From Bradyrhizobium erythrophlei (GTDB lineage Bacteria > Pseudomonadota > Alphaproteobacteria > Rhizobiales > Xanthobacteraceae), in NCBI RefSeq assembly GCF_900129505.1, contig NZ_LT670818.1, positions 2,108,001-2,172,000 of the forward strand: a DNA stretch of 64,000 bases, read 5' to 3'. This document shows positions 9,106-18,956 of the stretch, piece after piece. Both the position numbers and the translations under genes were made by a program. Each line of letters begins with the position of its first letter. Position 1 is the stretch's first letter. The notes below the pieces were generated by a model. The model saw nothing but the letters and a program-made list of their open reading frames with translations. It had not been told where the DNA came from and ran no database searches.

Positions 9106-9897
9106 TCAGCCGGGCGGCGTTCCGTAGTTGGTAAAGTCGATCTTGAACAGGCTGGGATCGGGTTTCCTCGAGGAGTCCAGATTGTAGATCGCGACCGTGG
9201 TGTCATAGCCCTGCGGATCGGTCACCGTCCACTGCTTGAGCTGGCCGTCCTTGGCGCCGACCATCAGCATCAGTCGGCTGGTGCCGATCAGCGCCTGCTT
9301 CTCCTCGATGGTGACGCTGACGAAGAGGTCATCGGACGTCACGCTGACGACGTTGGTGTCCTTCATGAGGTCGATGCGATCCGACAACAGATAGCGCAGC
9401 GGCGTCTGCGATAGCGGATAGATGTCCTGGGTCGCGAGCTTGCGATCGCGCACCGCCACCGCCGATCCGTCGGCGATGATGTCGATCGGACTCGGATCGT
9501 CATACTCGAAGCGCACTTTGCCGGGCTTCTGGATGTAGAAGTCGCCCTTGGTCTTGCTGCCGTCGGGACCTACTTGCACAAAATTTCCGGCCAGTGTCTG
9601 CAGCGACGACAAATAGGCGCTCACCTTGGCGGCCTGGGCCTTCTGGCCGGCATCGAAGCTCGCAAAAATGCTGGCAGGAATATTCCGCCGCGGATCCGGA
9701 ATCACCGGGTCCGGCGGCGTCGCCGAAGTCGCACCGGTCGTGACCGGCGCTTTCTGCTGTTCCGATGCACCCATCTGTACGCGGTCGCGTGCCTTCGGCG
9801 CGGGCTTTGGTATCGGGAGGTTCTGCGCGGAAGCGGATGGTGCGACGGCAACGCAGACCACGGATGCCGTAATCAGCAATATCAGCCCATGGCGCAT
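9106..9897 (-). CDS. LolA-like outer-membrane lipoprotein carrier
   Basis: A predicted periplasmic LolA-fold protein that escorts lipoproteins from the inner to the outer membrane. With the ATG at 9897 it begins with a good 24-residue signal peptide (MRHGLILLITASVVCVAVAP..ASA). Blocks typical of LolA follow: AYLSSLQTLAGNFVQV, GDFYIQKPGKVRFEYDDPSP, and the C-terminal SSRKPDPSLFKIDF. Between the signal and the domain lies a proline-rich linker of about 60 residues. The frame extends to a TTG at 9966, but that would bury the signal peptide. It follows ftsK on the same strand, a common alphaproteobacterial order. Confidence 0.87.
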   Translation of the reverse strand: MRHGLILLITASVVCVAVAPSASAQNLPIPKPAPKARDRVQMGASEQQKAPVTTGATSATPPDPVIPDPRRNIPASIFASFDAGQKAQAAKVSAYLSSLQTLAGNFVQVGPDGSKTKGDFYIQKPGKVRFEYDDPSPIDIIADGSAVAVRDRKLATQDIYPLSQTPLRYLLSDRIDLMKDTNVVSVTSDDLFVSVTIEEKQALIGTSRLMLMVGAKDGQLKQWTVTDPQGYDTTVAIYNLDSSRKPDPSLFKIDFTNYGTPPG

Positions 9898-10082
9898 GCC
9901 GCCCCCGGCGGTTGGCCGGGCCCTTCGAAGTTTTGGATTTCCAGGAAGTTTTGGATTTCTATTCAACGCGGGATCCTGTCGGGCTATCGCCTATTTTATC
10001 GTGATTTCGACTAAAGGAGATAACGTTTTTCCGTGAAAATTAAATTCCAATCTCGCAAAATCCTTCGGCCGGGTGCTTCCAC

Positions 10083-12527
10083 TCAAAAGCCGCTTTCTTC
10101 CTCCTCGACCAGAATCTCGCGTTTTCCGGCGTGATTCGCCTGGCCGACGATGCCCTCGAGTTCCATACGCTCCATCAGCGAGGCTGCGCGGTTATATCCG
10201 ATCTGCAGCCGGCGCTGGATGTAACTGGTGGAGGCCTTGCGGTCGCGCTTGACGATCGCCACCGCCTGCGAGAACAGGTCGCCGCCGCCATCGCTGCCCA
10301 TGCTGGTGGAGTCGAACACCGCACCGTCTTCGTCGGTGGGCTCTTCCGCGGTGACCGCTTCGAGATATTCCGGCTGACCCTGCGTCTTGAGGTGACGCAC
10401 CACCTTCTCAACCTCTTCGTCCGAGACGAAGGGCCCGTGCACGCGGCTGATGCGGCCGCCGCCGGCCATATAGAGCATGTCGCCCTGTCCGAGCAGCTGT
10501 TCGGCGCCCATCTCGCCGAGGATGGTGCGGCTATCGATTTTCGAAGTGACCTGGAATGAGATGCGGGTCGGGAAGTTCGCCTTGATGGTGCCGGTAATGA
10601 CGTCGACTGAGGGGCGCTGCGTGGCGAGAACCACGTGCAGGCCGGCGGCGCGCGCCATTTGCGCCAGGCGCTGCACCGCGCCTTCGATGTCCTTGCCGGC
10701 GACCATCATAAGGTCGGCCATTTCGTCGACGATGATGACGATATAGGGCAGCGGGTCGAGATCGAGCTTCTCGTCCTCGTAGATCGCCTTGCCGGTCTCC
10801 TTGTCGAAGCCGGTATGCACCGTGCGCGTCAGTTCCTCGCCCTTGGATTTGGCTTCCAGCAGGCGAGCGTTGTAGCCGTCGATGTTGCGCACGCCGAGCT
10901 TCGACATCCTCTTGTAGCGCTCTTCCATCTCGCGCACCGCCCATTTCAGTGCGACCACGGCCTTTTTCGGGTCGGTCACGACCGGCGTCAGCAAATGCGG
11001 AATGCCGTCATAGACGGAGAGCTCAAGCATCTTGGGATCGACCATGATCAGGCGGCACTGATCCGGACGCAGCCGGTACAGCAGGCTAAGGATCATGGTG
11101 TTGATGGCGACCGATTTGCCGGAGCCGGTGGTGCCCGCGATCAGCAGATGCGGCATGCGCGCCAGGTCGACGATGATGGAATCGCCGCCGATATTCTTGC
11201 CGAGACATAGCGGAAGCTTCGCGACCGTTTCCGCATAGTCCTTGATCGCCAGCAATTCGCGCAAATAGACCTTCTCGCGATGCGGATTCGGCAGTTCGAT
11301 GCCGATAGCGTTGCGGCCGGGAACCACCGCGACGCGCGCCGAGAGCGCGCTCATTGATCGCGCGATGTCGTCGGAAAGCCCGATCACCCGCGACGATTTG
11401 ATGCCGGGCGCGGGCTCGAGTTCGTACAGCGTCACCACCGGACCCGGATGAGCCTTGACGATTTCGCCGCGGACGCCGAAATCGCCGAGCACGCCTTCCA
11501 GCGCGCGCGAATTGGATTCCAGCTCCGACTTGCTGAGCGGCTGGCGGTCGGAGGCCCTCGGCGCGGTCAGCACGGAAACCGGCGGCAGTTCGAACCGGTC
11601 GGAGGATTTGCGCGACGGCGCACGGGCCGCGGCCTTCTTGCGCGGAGCGCGGGCGGCGGGCGCCCCCTCTTCCTCGTCGTCTTCCTCGTCGTCGAGTTCT
11701 TCTTCCGCCCGCGGGGCCAATGATGGCGCCGTGCGGCCGAGGCTGGGCTCCTGGCGTTCGAACGAGAGCGGGCGTGGCGTCGCCGCGCTTGAGACCAGCG
11801 AGCCATAAGCCAGCGTCAACAACCGCCACAGCCGCGCCTTCGCGCTCATCGCGGCGTGAAACGCCCATCCCAGCGACACCGAACCGGCGTCTTCGTCTTC
11901 CTCGAACGGCGTTTCATCGTCCTCGATCGAGGTCAAATCGTCCTCCTGCGGGCGCGAGCCCATGCCGCTCGCGAACAAGAATGCCGCGACGCAGGCCGCG
12001 AACAGGATAGTCCCGAGCACCAGCCGATAGAGCAGACCGGGCGGGCCGAACACCACCGCCGGCGCGCGTACCAGCGCGTCGCCAACGACGCCGCCGAGTC
12101 CGGTCGGCAGCGGCCACGCGCCGCCATGCGGCCAGCAGCTGGCAAAACCCGCAGCGATCGCCGCGCACAGGATCCAGCAACCGATTCGCAGCGCCTCGCG
12201 GTCGAAGCCGCGATGGGTCAACATCCGCCAGCCCCATATGGCGACCGGCAGGATCAGCATGATCGCGCCCAAACCCATAATCTGCATCAGGAGATCGGCG
12301 GCGATTGCGCCTGGATAACCGAGGACGTTGCGGATGGCGCGCGACGTCGCATGGCTGAGGCTCGGGTCCTGCACCGACCAGGTCATCAGCGCTGCCGCCG
12401 CCAAGCCCGAGAGTCCGATCAGGCCGAGGCCTGCGAGTTCGCGCAGGCGCCGCGTCAGGGCCTCGCGGATCACGGCCGGCAACTGGCCGACCAGGGGAAT
12501 GACACGTTCGATCGCCGGCATGCTCAT
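10083..12527 (-). CDS. ftsK: DNA translocase FtsK
   Basis: FtsK pumps chromosome DNA at the division septum and helps resolve dimers. The 814-residue protein has four N-terminal membrane segments within residues 30-190, then an acidic and Ala/Arg-rich linker. The motor domain has the Walker A motif GTTGSGKS near residue 464 and the Walker [13 protein letters not shown] near 596. The C-terminal gamma winged helix ([22 protein letters not shown]) reads KOPS-like sites. The linker is shorter than in E. coli FtsK but normal for alphaproteobacteria. It starts 12 bases after the aminotransferase stop, suggesting co-transcription. Confidence 0.97.
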   Translation of the reverse strand: MSMPAIERVIPLVGQLPAVIREALTRRLRELAGLGLIGLSGLAAAALMTWSVQDPSLSHATSRAIRNVLGYPGAIAADLLMQIMGLGAIMLILPVAIWGWRMLTHRGFDREALRIGCWILCAAIAAGFASCWPHGGAWPLPTGLGGVVGDALVRAPAVVFGPPGLLYRLVLGTILFAACVAAFLFASGMGSRPQEDDLTSIEDDETPFEEDEDAGSVSLGWAFHAAMSAKARLWRLLTLAYGSLVSSAATPRPLSFERQEPSLGRTAPSLAPRAEEELDDEEDDEEEGAPAARAPRKKAAARAPSRKSSDRFELPPVSVLTAPRASDRQPLSKSELESNSRALEGVLGDFGVRGEIVKAHPGPVVTLYELEPAPGIKSSRVIGLSDDIARSMSALSARVAVVPGRNAIGIELPNPHREKVYLRELLAIKDYAETVAKLPLCLGKNIGGDSIIVDLARMPHLLIAGTTGSGKSVAINTMILSLLYRLRPDQCRLIMVDPKMLELSVYDGIPHLLTPVVTDPKKAVVALKWAVREMEERYKRMSKLGVRNIDGYNARLLEAKSKGEELTRTVHTGFDKETGKAIYEDEKLDLDPLPYIVIIVDEMADLMMVAGKDIEGAVQRLAQMARAAGLHVVLATQRPSVDVITGTIKANFPTRISFQVTSKIDSRTILGEMGAEQLLGQGDMLYMAGGGRISRVHGPFVSDEEVEKVVRHLKTQGQPEYLEAVTAEEPTDEDGAVFDSTSMGSDGGGDLFSQAVAIVKRDRKASTSYIQRRLQIGYNRAASLMERMELEGIVGQANHAGKREILVEEEESGF

Positions 12528-12539
12528 GGGCCTTCGCGA

Positions 12540-13754
12540 CTAATCCAGAATTTCCACCAGCCGGTGCAACGCCTCGGCTGTCGTTTCGCTGTCCGCGACC
12601 AGCGCCAGGCGAATATAGCCGGCACCGGGATTGCTTCCGTCGTGTTGCGGCCGCGCCAGGTAGCTTCCGGGCACCACGCGCACGCCGGCTTCCTTGTAGA
12701 GTCTCACCGTGGCCGCCTCGTCGCCGCCGCGATCCGACACGTCGAGCCAGACGCAGAAGCCGCCGGCCGGCCTGACATAGCCATAGCGATTGCCGAGGAT
12801 CTGGTCGGCGAGATCGAATTTCATGCGGTAGAGGCGGCGGTTTTCCTCGACATGTGCCTCGTCGCCATAGGCCGCGATCGCGACATGCTGCAGTGGCACC
12901 GGCACCTGGGGCGCTGCGACGTTGCGCAGCTCGTGAAACATGCCGAGAAACTTGCTGTCGCCGGCGGCAAAGCCGACCCGCATGCCCGGCAGGTTCGAGC
13001 GCTTCGACAGCGACTGGAACGCGACCACATTGGTGAAATCAGGCCCGGCGCATTCCAGCATGCTGCCGGGCGCTTGCTTGGTGTAGATTTCCGAATAACA
13101 CTCGTCGCTCAGGATCATGAAACCATGGCGGTCGGCGAGGGTTTTCAGACGGCTGAAATATTCCTTCGGGGCAACCGCGCCTTGCGGGTTTGCGGGCGAG
13201 GCGATGTAGATCGCGACCGTGCGGGCCAGCGTGGCGTCATCGAGCGCATCGAGATCGGGTAGAAAGCCATTGGCCAGCGTGGTCGGCAGAAAGATCGCCT
13301 CGCAGCCTGCGGCGCGGGCGCCCGCGGCGTAAGCGGGATAAAACGGATTCGGAATCAGAATCGCCGGCCTGCCCCGGCGTTCGCGGACAAAGCGGGCCGC
13401 GGTGAGCGCTGCGAAGAACAATCCCTCGCGGCTGCCGTTGAGCACCAGAAGTTCGGCCTCGGGATCGACCGCCCGGGGCAGCTGGAACCGGCTGGAAAGC
13501 CAGCTCGCCGCCGCCCGCCGGAACGGCTCGATGCCCCTGGCCATGGGATAGCGGCCGAAATCGGCGATATGTTTCGCCAGCACCGGGCCAACGAACGCCG
13601 GAACCGGATGCTGCGGCTCGCCCAATGACAGCGTAATCAAGGGCTTACCGGGCTGGTACGGGGCCAGCAATTCGGTCAGCCGGGCGAATGGCGAGCGCTC
13701 GCTTTCGTTGCTGCCGGCGCGCTCTGGCGCACGGGATGAAGCGGTCATTGCCAT
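12540..13754 (-). CDS. Class I/II PLP aminotransferase (DapC-like)
   Basis: A 404-residue fold-type I aminotransferase. Recognisable elements include LSLGEPQHPVP near the N-terminus, NGSREGLFFA (cofactor phosphate site), IASPANPQGAV with the conserved Asn, LSDECYSEIY with the cofactor Asp-Glu-Tyr cluster, and SLSKRSNLPGMRVG with the Schiff-base Lys near residue 248. The pattern best fits the succinyldiaminopimelate transaminase-like group used in lysine and cell-wall biosynthesis in alphaproteobacteria, but substrate cannot be proven here. It directly precedes ftsK. Confidence 0.88.
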   Translation of the reverse strand: MAMTASSRAPERAGSNESERSPFARLTELLAPYQPGKPLITLSLGEPQHPVPAFVGPVLAKHIADFGRYPMARGIEPFRRAAASWLSSRFQLPRAVDPEAELLVLNGSREGLFFAALTAARFVRERRGRPAILIPNPFYPAYAAGARAAGCEAIFLPTTLANGFLPDLDALDDATLARTVAIYIASPANPQGAVAPKEYFSRLKTLADRHGFMILSDECYSEIYTKQAPGSMLECAGPDFTNVVAFQSLSKRSNLPGMRVGFAAGDSKFLGMFHELRNVAAPQVPVPLQHVAIAAYGDEAHVEENRRLYRMKFDLADQILGNRYGYVRPAGGFCVWLDVSDRGGDEAATVRLYKEAGVRVVPGSYLARPQHDGSNPGAGYIRLALVADSETTAEALHRLVEILD

Positions 13755-13882
13755 ACTTTAAAGCGCCAGCATTGTTGGGCAGCCGCTCGCTGGGCGAGAC
13801 CGGCCGGAGACGGATCAAACCACCATAGATACGGCGAGGTTAAGACGCGATTAACCATCGACGGAGCTGGACAATTTGCAAG

Positions 13883-13910
13883 GTATTACCACATGCTCAT
13901 CGAGTATTAC
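13883..13910 (+). promoter_or_regulatory. Direct repeat GTATTAC upstream of the antitoxin gene (candidate operator)
   Basis: GTATTAC occurs at 13883-13889 and again at 13904-13910, exactly 21 bases apart (two helical turns), ending 15 bases before the antitoxin start codon. AbrB-type antitoxins commonly autoregulate their own promoter, so this is a plausible binding site. This is inference from spacing only. Confidence 0.35.
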
Positions 13911-13925
13911 TTCTAGAGGCCCGCC

Positions 13926-14162
13926 ATGGCAAGCAAGCTCACCCGTAAGGGGCAGGTGACGATCCCAAAACCGGTTCGCGACCAACTTGGAATCGGCCCC
14001 GGCAGCCAAATCGTCTTCCGCCGCGCCGACGACGGCAGCATTTTTATCGAGAAAGCCGATGGGACGCGTCGGCCAAGCCGGTTCGCGAAGGTGATTGGCA
14101 GCGCGGGTCCCGGCCCTTCCACCGACGAAATCATGGCGTTGCTTCGCGGGAATGACCTGTGA
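13926..14162 (+). CDS. AbrB/SpoVT-type antitoxin
   Basis: A 78-residue swapped-hairpin AbrB-type DNA-binding protein. The N-terminal half is the diagnostic part: SKLTRKGQVTIPKPVRDQLGIGPGSQIVFR. The C-terminal half is presumed to bind and block the toxin encoded next. Its stop codon overlaps the toxin's GTG start (GTGA), the usual translational coupling of a toxin-antitoxin operon. The family often binds its own promoter together with the toxin. Confidence 0.88.
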   Translation: MASKLTRKGQVTIPKPVRDQLGIGPGSQIVFRRADDGSIFIEKADGTRRPSRFAKVIGSAGPGPSTDEIMALLRGNDL

Positions 14163-14566
14163 CGCTTGTCGACACCAACGTGCTGCTCGATGTTTTCACG
14201 GAAGATCCAAAATGGCTCGGGTGGTCGCTAACCCGGCTGGAGCAAGCCGCCTTCAAAGGATCTTTGCTGATCAATGACGTTATTTATGCGGAGACATCGA
14301 CTCGCTATCCCAGCATTGAAGATTTTGAAGCTGCGCTCGTCAGCGCCGGCATCACCGTAGCTCCGATATCGTGGGCGGCTCTGTTTCTGGCCGGCAAGGC
14401 TTACACGCGATACCGCAGTGCGGGCGGGATTCGCACCGGCGTACTTGCCGATTTTTTTATTGGCGCCCATGCCGCGGTTGAGCAATTGCCACTGTTGACG
14501 CGCGACGCGCGGCGGTACCGTAGTTATTTTCCGACCGTGGAGTTGATCGCCCCCGAAGCCGATTGA
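14159..14566 (+). CDS. PIN-domain toxin (VapC-like ribonuclease)
   Basis: A 135-residue PIN-domain protein, predicted Mg-dependent RNase. The acidic active-site residues are visible as Asp in TLVDTNVLLD, Glu in VIYAETSTRY, Asp in GVLADFFIGAHA and Asp in LLTRDARRYRSYFP. The start is a GTG overlapping the antitoxin stop by four bases. Together they form a compact VapBC-like module between the dapC-like gene and the ammonium transporter terminator. Confidence 0.88.
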   Translation: MTLVDTNVLLDVFTEDPKWLGWSLTRLEQAAFKGSLLINDVIYAETSTRYPSIEDFEAALVSAGITVAPISWAALFLAGKAYTRYRSAGGIRTGVLADFFIGAHAAVEQLPLLTRDARRYRSYFPTVELIAPEAD

Positions 14567-14652
14567 GCGCATTGCGGGCTAAGGCTGTGCTTCGTCCGGA
14601 ACGCGCCCGGCTTCTGTGCTTCGATACACGCAAAAACAACGCTTCCGTACAG

Positions 14653-14690
14653 AGAAAAAAGAAAGGGGCTCCAACTTGCGCTGGAGCCCC
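14653..14690 (-). terminator. Rho-independent terminator of the glnK-amtB unit
   Basis: Nine-base perfect stem GGGGCTCCA/TGGAGCCCC (14665-14673 with 14682-14690). On the minus strand the stem is followed by a T-rich run (the plus strand reads AGAAAAAAGAAA just before it). It lies about 85 bases beyond the amtB stop and is the clearest terminator in the window. Confidence 0.85.
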
Positions 14691-14774
14691 TCAACGGTCA
14701 GGGCATTGCCGGGTATGTGCCCGAACCGTAGTTCTGGGCGCGACCATCGCGAGATGATCGCGCCCCGGGAGAAC

Positions 14775-16307
14775 TCAATAGTTGTAAGCGCGCTCGCCGT
14801 GATCGGTAATGTCGAGACCTTCGCGTTCTGCTTCCACGGAGGGACGAAGACCGACGATCACGTCGACGAACTTGTAGAGGATCGCCGATCCAATGCCGGA
14901 CCAGAGCAGCGTGGCTCCGACGGCCTTGCCCTGCGAAATCATCTGGGCGACGAAGTCGTAGGTACCGGCGTTGTTGCCGGTGATGTTGGTGTAGTCGGTG
15001 ATGCCGACGCCACCGAGGGCAGGATTGACCAGAATGCCGGTGCCGAGCGCACCGATGATTCCGCCGATGCAGTGGACACCGAACACGTCCAGGGCGTCGT
15101 CATAGCCGAGCGAGTTCTTCACCGCGCTGACGAAGAACAGGCAGACGGGGGAGACGACCAGGCCCAGCACCAGCGCCCCGATCGGGCCGGCGAAGCCGGA
15201 AGCCGGCGTCACCGCCACCAGACCCGCCACCGCGCCGGAGCAGATGCCCAGGAGCGAGGGCTTGCCCTTGACGATCCATTCGCAGAGCAGCCAGGACAGC
15301 GCCGCACCCGCGGTGGCCACCATGGTGTTGACGAAGGCCAGCGCCGTGGTGCCGTTGGACTCGAGGTTCGATCCGGCGTTGAAGCCGAACCAGCCGACCC
15401 ACAGCAGCGAGGCGCCGATCATGGTCATGGTCAGCGAATGCGGAGCCATCAGGTCCTTGCCGTAACCGGTACGCTTGCCGATGATCAGCGCGCCCACCAG
15501 ACCGGCAATGCCGGCGTTGATGTGCACGACCGTACCGCCGGCGAAGTCGAGAGCGCCCGCGCCGGCGAGCCAGCCGACAGCACCCGTGACGTCGTCGAGC
15601 TTGGCCTGGGCCGCCGTCTTGGCCGCGGCATCCGTCGCGGCGGCAAGCGCCTTGGCAGCAGCAGCGACGTCATCCGGAGCGGCGACGTACCAAACCCAAT
15701 GCGCGATCGGGAAGTAGATGAAGGTTACCCACAGCAGGATGAACAGCATCACGGCCGAGAATTTGATGCGTTCGGCGAAAGCGCCGACGATCAGGGCCGG
15801 GGTGATCATCGCGAACGTCATCTGGAACACGAAGTAGGCGAGTTCCGGAATGACGACGCCGTTGGAGAAGGTGGCCGCGGTCGAATTGGCGTCGATGCCG
15901 TGCATGAACGCCTTGGAGAGGCCGCCGATCCAGGGCGTCATGCTGCCGCCATCGGTGAAGGCCAGCGAGTAGCCGTAGAGCGTCCAGACAACGCCGACCA
16001 TGGCTACGATCGCGAACACCTGGGTCAGGATCGAGGCCATGTTCTTGGTGCGGACGAGACCGCCGTAGAACAAGGCGAGGCCGGGAATCGACATCATCAG
16101 AACGAGCGCGCTGGAAACGAGCATCCAGGCGGTATCGCCCTTGTTGGGAACGGGGGCGGCAGGCGCCGCCGCGGCGGCTGCATCGGCCGCCGGAGCCGCG
16201 GCGGGTGCCGCATTCTGCGCGAGCGCGGCATCGACGAAGCCTACGGCGCAGAGCGCTCCGATAGCGAGGATTGCCCATCCCGCGCTTGTTGGACGTTTGA
16301 ACGTCAT
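14775..16307 (-). CDS. amtB: Ammonium transporter AmtB, long form with Ala-rich insertion
   Basis: An Amt/MEP/Rh channel for ammonium uptake. The 510-residue precursor has a signal-like N-terminus, an Ala/Pro-rich stretch, then about 11 membrane helices. Family hallmarks are DTAWMLVSSALVLMM, the first pore His in HINAGIAGLVGAL and the second in VFGVHCIGGIIGALG. Compared with the second amtB copy at 16994 it carries an extra Ala-rich loop of about 40 residues (AAKALAAATDAAAKTAAQ) after the SAVMLFILLWVTFIYFP helix. The ATG at 16307 has AGGAG eight bases upstream. glnK lies 39 bases upstream on the same strand. Confidence 0.95.
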   Translation of the reverse strand: MTFKRPTSAGWAILAIGALCAVGFVDAALAQNAAPAAAPAADAAAAAAPAAPVPNKGDTAWMLVSSALVLMMSIPGLALFYGGLVRTKNMASILTQVFAIVAMVGVVWTLYGYSLAFTDGGSMTPWIGGLSKAFMHGIDANSTAATFSNGVVIPELAYFVFQMTFAMITPALIVGAFAERIKFSAVMLFILLWVTFIYFPIAHWVWYVAAPDDVAAAAKALAAATDAAAKTAAQAKLDDVTGAVGWLAGAGALDFAGGTVVHINAGIAGLVGALIIGKRTGYGKDLMAPHSLTMTMIGASLLWVGWFGFNAGSNLESNGTTALAFVNTMVATAGAALSWLLCEWIVKGKPSLLGICSGAVAGLVAVTPASGFAGPIGALVLGLVVSPVCLFFVSAVKNSLGYDDALDVFGVHCIGGIIGALGTGILVNPALGGVGITDYTNITGNNAGTYDFVAQMISQGKAVGATLLWSGIGSAILYKFVDVIVGLRPSVEAEREGLDITDHGERAYNY

Positions 16308-16346
16308 CTGTTTAACTCCTGATTGGTAAATTGGGTGAGCGCGAAA

Positions 16347-16685
16347 TCAGAGGGCCGCGGCATCGGCCTCGCCGGTGCGGATGCGAACCGCATGGTCGAG
16401 GTTGATGACGAAGATCTTGCCGTCGCCGATCTGTCCGGTTTTCGCGGCAGACGTGATGGCATCGATGGTCTTGTCGACCTGGTCCGAGGCGACAGCGACC
16501 TCGATCTTGATCTTGGGCAGGAAACTCACAGCATATTCAGCACCGCGATAAATTTCCGTATGGCCTTTTTGGCGGCCATATCCCTTGACTTCCGTCACCG
16601 TGAGACCGTGAACGCCAATGGCGGTCAGGGCGTCACGGACTTCTTCCAGCTTGAATGGCTTGATGATCGCCATAACAATTTTCAT
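16347..16685 (-). CDS. glnK: PII signal-transduction protein GlnK (unit next to long amtB)
   Basis: A 112-residue PII trimer subunit that senses ATP/ADP and 2-oxoglutarate and blocks AmtB when nitrogen is plentiful. The T-loop reads [20 protein letters not shown] with the uridylylatable Tyr51 in EIYRGAEY. The conserved KPFKLEEVRDAL near the N-terminus and the C-terminal GKIFVINLDHAVRIRTGE confirm PII. It is followed by amtB, the usual gene pair. Its near-twin at 18377 differs at scattered positions. Confidence 0.96.
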   Translation of the reverse strand: MKIVMAIIKPFKLEEVRDALTAIGVHGLTVTEVKGYGRQKGHTEIYRGAEYAVSFLPKIKIEVAVASDQVDKTIDAITSAAKTGQIGDGKIFVINLDHAVRIRTGEADAAAL

Positions 16686-16791
16686 GGGTCCTATCCCCGC
16701 TTGGGCCCGGTCCAGACGCGACCGGGCGTTCTCGACTGAGGTTCACCACGCGGAGAAAGTTCACTACGCGGGCACAGCCAGAACCCTTAGA

Positions 16792-16807
16792 ATCAAATGC
16801 CGTGCCA
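16792..16807 (-). promoter_or_regulatory. Weak sigma-54-like promoter upstream of glnK
   Basis: On the minus strand the sequence reads TGGCACGGCATTTGAT, close to the -24/-12 consensus TGGCACG-N4-TTGCT, but with GA in place of the -12 GC. It lies about 107 bases upstream of the glnK start. glnK-amtB operons are typically NtrC and sigma-54 dependent, which is the reason for listing it. No clear NtrC site was identified. Confidence 0.3.
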
Positions 16808-16927
16808 GATCAGTCAGGTTCCCTAACGGACTATGAACGCGCGCCTTTTCGCACTTGGCGGGAATCGGTCCGACCTGCGCCATTCCGTCGCGCCTAAAAA
16901 CTAATCAGGTGTGATCAAAACACAGGC

Positions 16928-16945
16928 GTGTCGGACCCCCGACAC
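16928..16945 (-). terminator. Candidate terminator after the short amtB
   Basis: Seven-base stem GTGTCGG/CCGACAC with a four-base loop, about 50 bases beyond the stop of the amtB at 16994. On the minus strand it is followed by GCCTGTGTTTTGATC, a weak T-run. It may separate the two glnK-amtB units. Confidence 0.4.
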
Positions 16946-16993
16946 AAAGATGCCCATCGCAAGGGCAGATAAACGGTATCCTGATGGGGAACT

Positions 16994-18301
16994 CTACTGG
17001 AGGGCCTCGCCATGCTGCGAAATATCGAGGCCTTCGAGCTCCTGCTGCATGGAAACCCGCCGCGGCACGAAGACGCTGACGAGCTTGAGCAGTACATAGG
17101 TGACGCCGACGGACCAGGCCAAAGTGACCCCGACGCCGTAGAGCTGGATCAGCAGCAGTTGCGGGTTACCTTCGATCAGGCCGGAAGTCGCGCCGATCGA
17201 GGCGGTGGCGAACACCCCGGCGAGCAGGATCCCGGTCATTCCGCCGACGCCATGGACGCCGAACACGTCGAGCGAATCGTCATAGTTGAAGCGGCGCTTG
17301 ACCGTGGTGCAGGCCCAGAAGCAGATCAGCCCGGCGGCGATGCCGATGACAATGCCGTGCCAGGGCGCAACGAATCCGGAAGCCGGCGTGATCGTGCCCA
17401 GACCCGCGACCGCGCCGGAAATCATGCCGAGCACCGACGGCTTGCGCTGGATCGACCATTCGACCGCGCCCCATGTCAGCGCGCCGGCGCAGGCGGCGAG
17501 ATGGGTAGCGGTGATCGCCATCACCGCGCGTGAATTCGCCGCCAGCGCCGATCCGCCGTTGAAACCGAACCAGCCCACCCACAACAGCCCGGTGCCGACC
17601 ACCGCGAGCGACAGATCGAACGGCGACAGGTTTTCGGTGCCATAGCCATGACGTCGGCCCATCACTTTGGCCGCGACCAGGCCGCCGGCACCGGCCGACA
17701 GATGCACCACCAGGCCACCGGCAAAATCCAGCACGCCGGCGGCGCCGAGGAAACCACCGCCCCAGACCCAATGTGCCAGCGGAATGTAGACGAAGATGAA
17801 CCAGCCGACGGAAAACAGGAGATACGCCGAAAACCGCATCCGGTCGGCGACCGAACCCGCCACCAGGGCCACGGTGATGATCGCAAAAGTCATCTGGTAG
17901 AGCATGAACAGCACTTCCGGAATCGTCTTCGCCGCCGGATTGACGCCGTCCATCGTCATGCCGGCAAGAAACCAGCGATCGAGCGTGCCGAGCCAGGGAC
18001 CGTCGCCGACGAACACCAGCGAATAACCGAACGCCACCCAGAGTATGGAGATAACGGCCACGGCCGCGAGGCTTTGCGCCATGGTCGCCAGCACGTTCTT
18101 CTTGCGCACCATGCCGGAATAGAACAGCGCCAGGCCCGGTATCGTCATCATCAGCACCAGCGCCGTCGCAACGATCATCCAGGCGGTGTCGGCGGCGTTG
18201 ATCCCGGATGTTTCGGCTAAAGCCGGCGTCGCAAACGCCGCGATCGCCGCAACACTGATTGGCGCAGCAAGCTTCGCTGCGCGACACGAACGTGCCCCCA
18301 T
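16994..18301 (-). CDS. amtB: Ammonium transporter AmtB, short form
   Basis: A 435-residue Amt channel. It has a cleavable-looking N-terminus (APISVAAIAAFATPALAETS), DTAWMIVATALVLMMTIPGLALFYSG, the pore His residues in VHLSAGAGGLVAAK and VFGVHGVGGMTGILL, and a C-terminal tail ISQHGEALQ that could contact PII. It lacks the Ala-rich loop of the copy at 14775. glnK sits 75 bases upstream. Two complete glnK-amtB pairs in a row suggest an old duplication. Confidence 0.95.
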   Translation of the reverse strand: MGARSCRAAKLAAPISVAAIAAFATPALAETSGINAADTAWMIVATALVLMMTIPGLALFYSGMVRKKNVLATMAQSLAAVAVISILWVAFGYSLVFVGDGPWLGTLDRWFLAGMTMDGVNPAAKTIPEVLFMLYQMTFAIITVALVAGSVADRMRFSAYLLFSVGWFIFVYIPLAHWVWGGGFLGAAGVLDFAGGLVVHLSAGAGGLVAAKVMGRRHGYGTENLSPFDLSLAVVGTGLLWVGWFGFNGGSALAANSRAVMAITATHLAACAGALTWGAVEWSIQRKPSVLGMISGAVAGLGTITPASGFVAPWHGIVIGIAAGLICFWACTTVKRRFNYDDSLDVFGVHGVGGMTGILLAGVFATASIGATSGLIEGNPQLLLIQLYGVGVTLAWSVGVTYVLLKLVSVFVPRRVSMQQELEGLDISQHGEALQ

Positions 18302-18376
18302 GGTATTTCCCCAGCCAATTTTTCGATGAATCGCATTTCCGGCGTCGTTGCCGGACGCAACGGAAATGCAGAGATT

Positions 18377-18841
<465 letters not shown>

Positions 18842-18956
18842 TTACCTTCGTTGGATAGCCTCATCCCTTGGGGCCTGAACATTTCACCAAAATCCGATCT
18901 CATCGCCAGCGGTCTTGTGGCCCACCCGCCCGCATCAGCGTTCTGAGGGGGATAAC

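Larger units (their letters stand above)
16686..16993. other. Intergenic region between the two glnK-amtB units
   Basis: A 308-base gene-free gap. It holds a hairpin (GTGTCGG/CCGACAC) just after the upstream amtB stop and a weak sigma-54-like element nearer glnK, both listed separately. No open frame with coding character was found. Confidence 0.7.

Noticed and set aside
11856-13262. 468-residue plus-strand frame spanning ftsK and the aminotransferase
   Set aside because: It crosses two well-supported minus-strand genes and shows no domain.
14616-16322. 568-residue plus-strand frame opposite amtB
   Set aside because: Antisense shadow of a clear ammonium transporter; composition is Gly/Glu/Arg/His-rich and repetitive.
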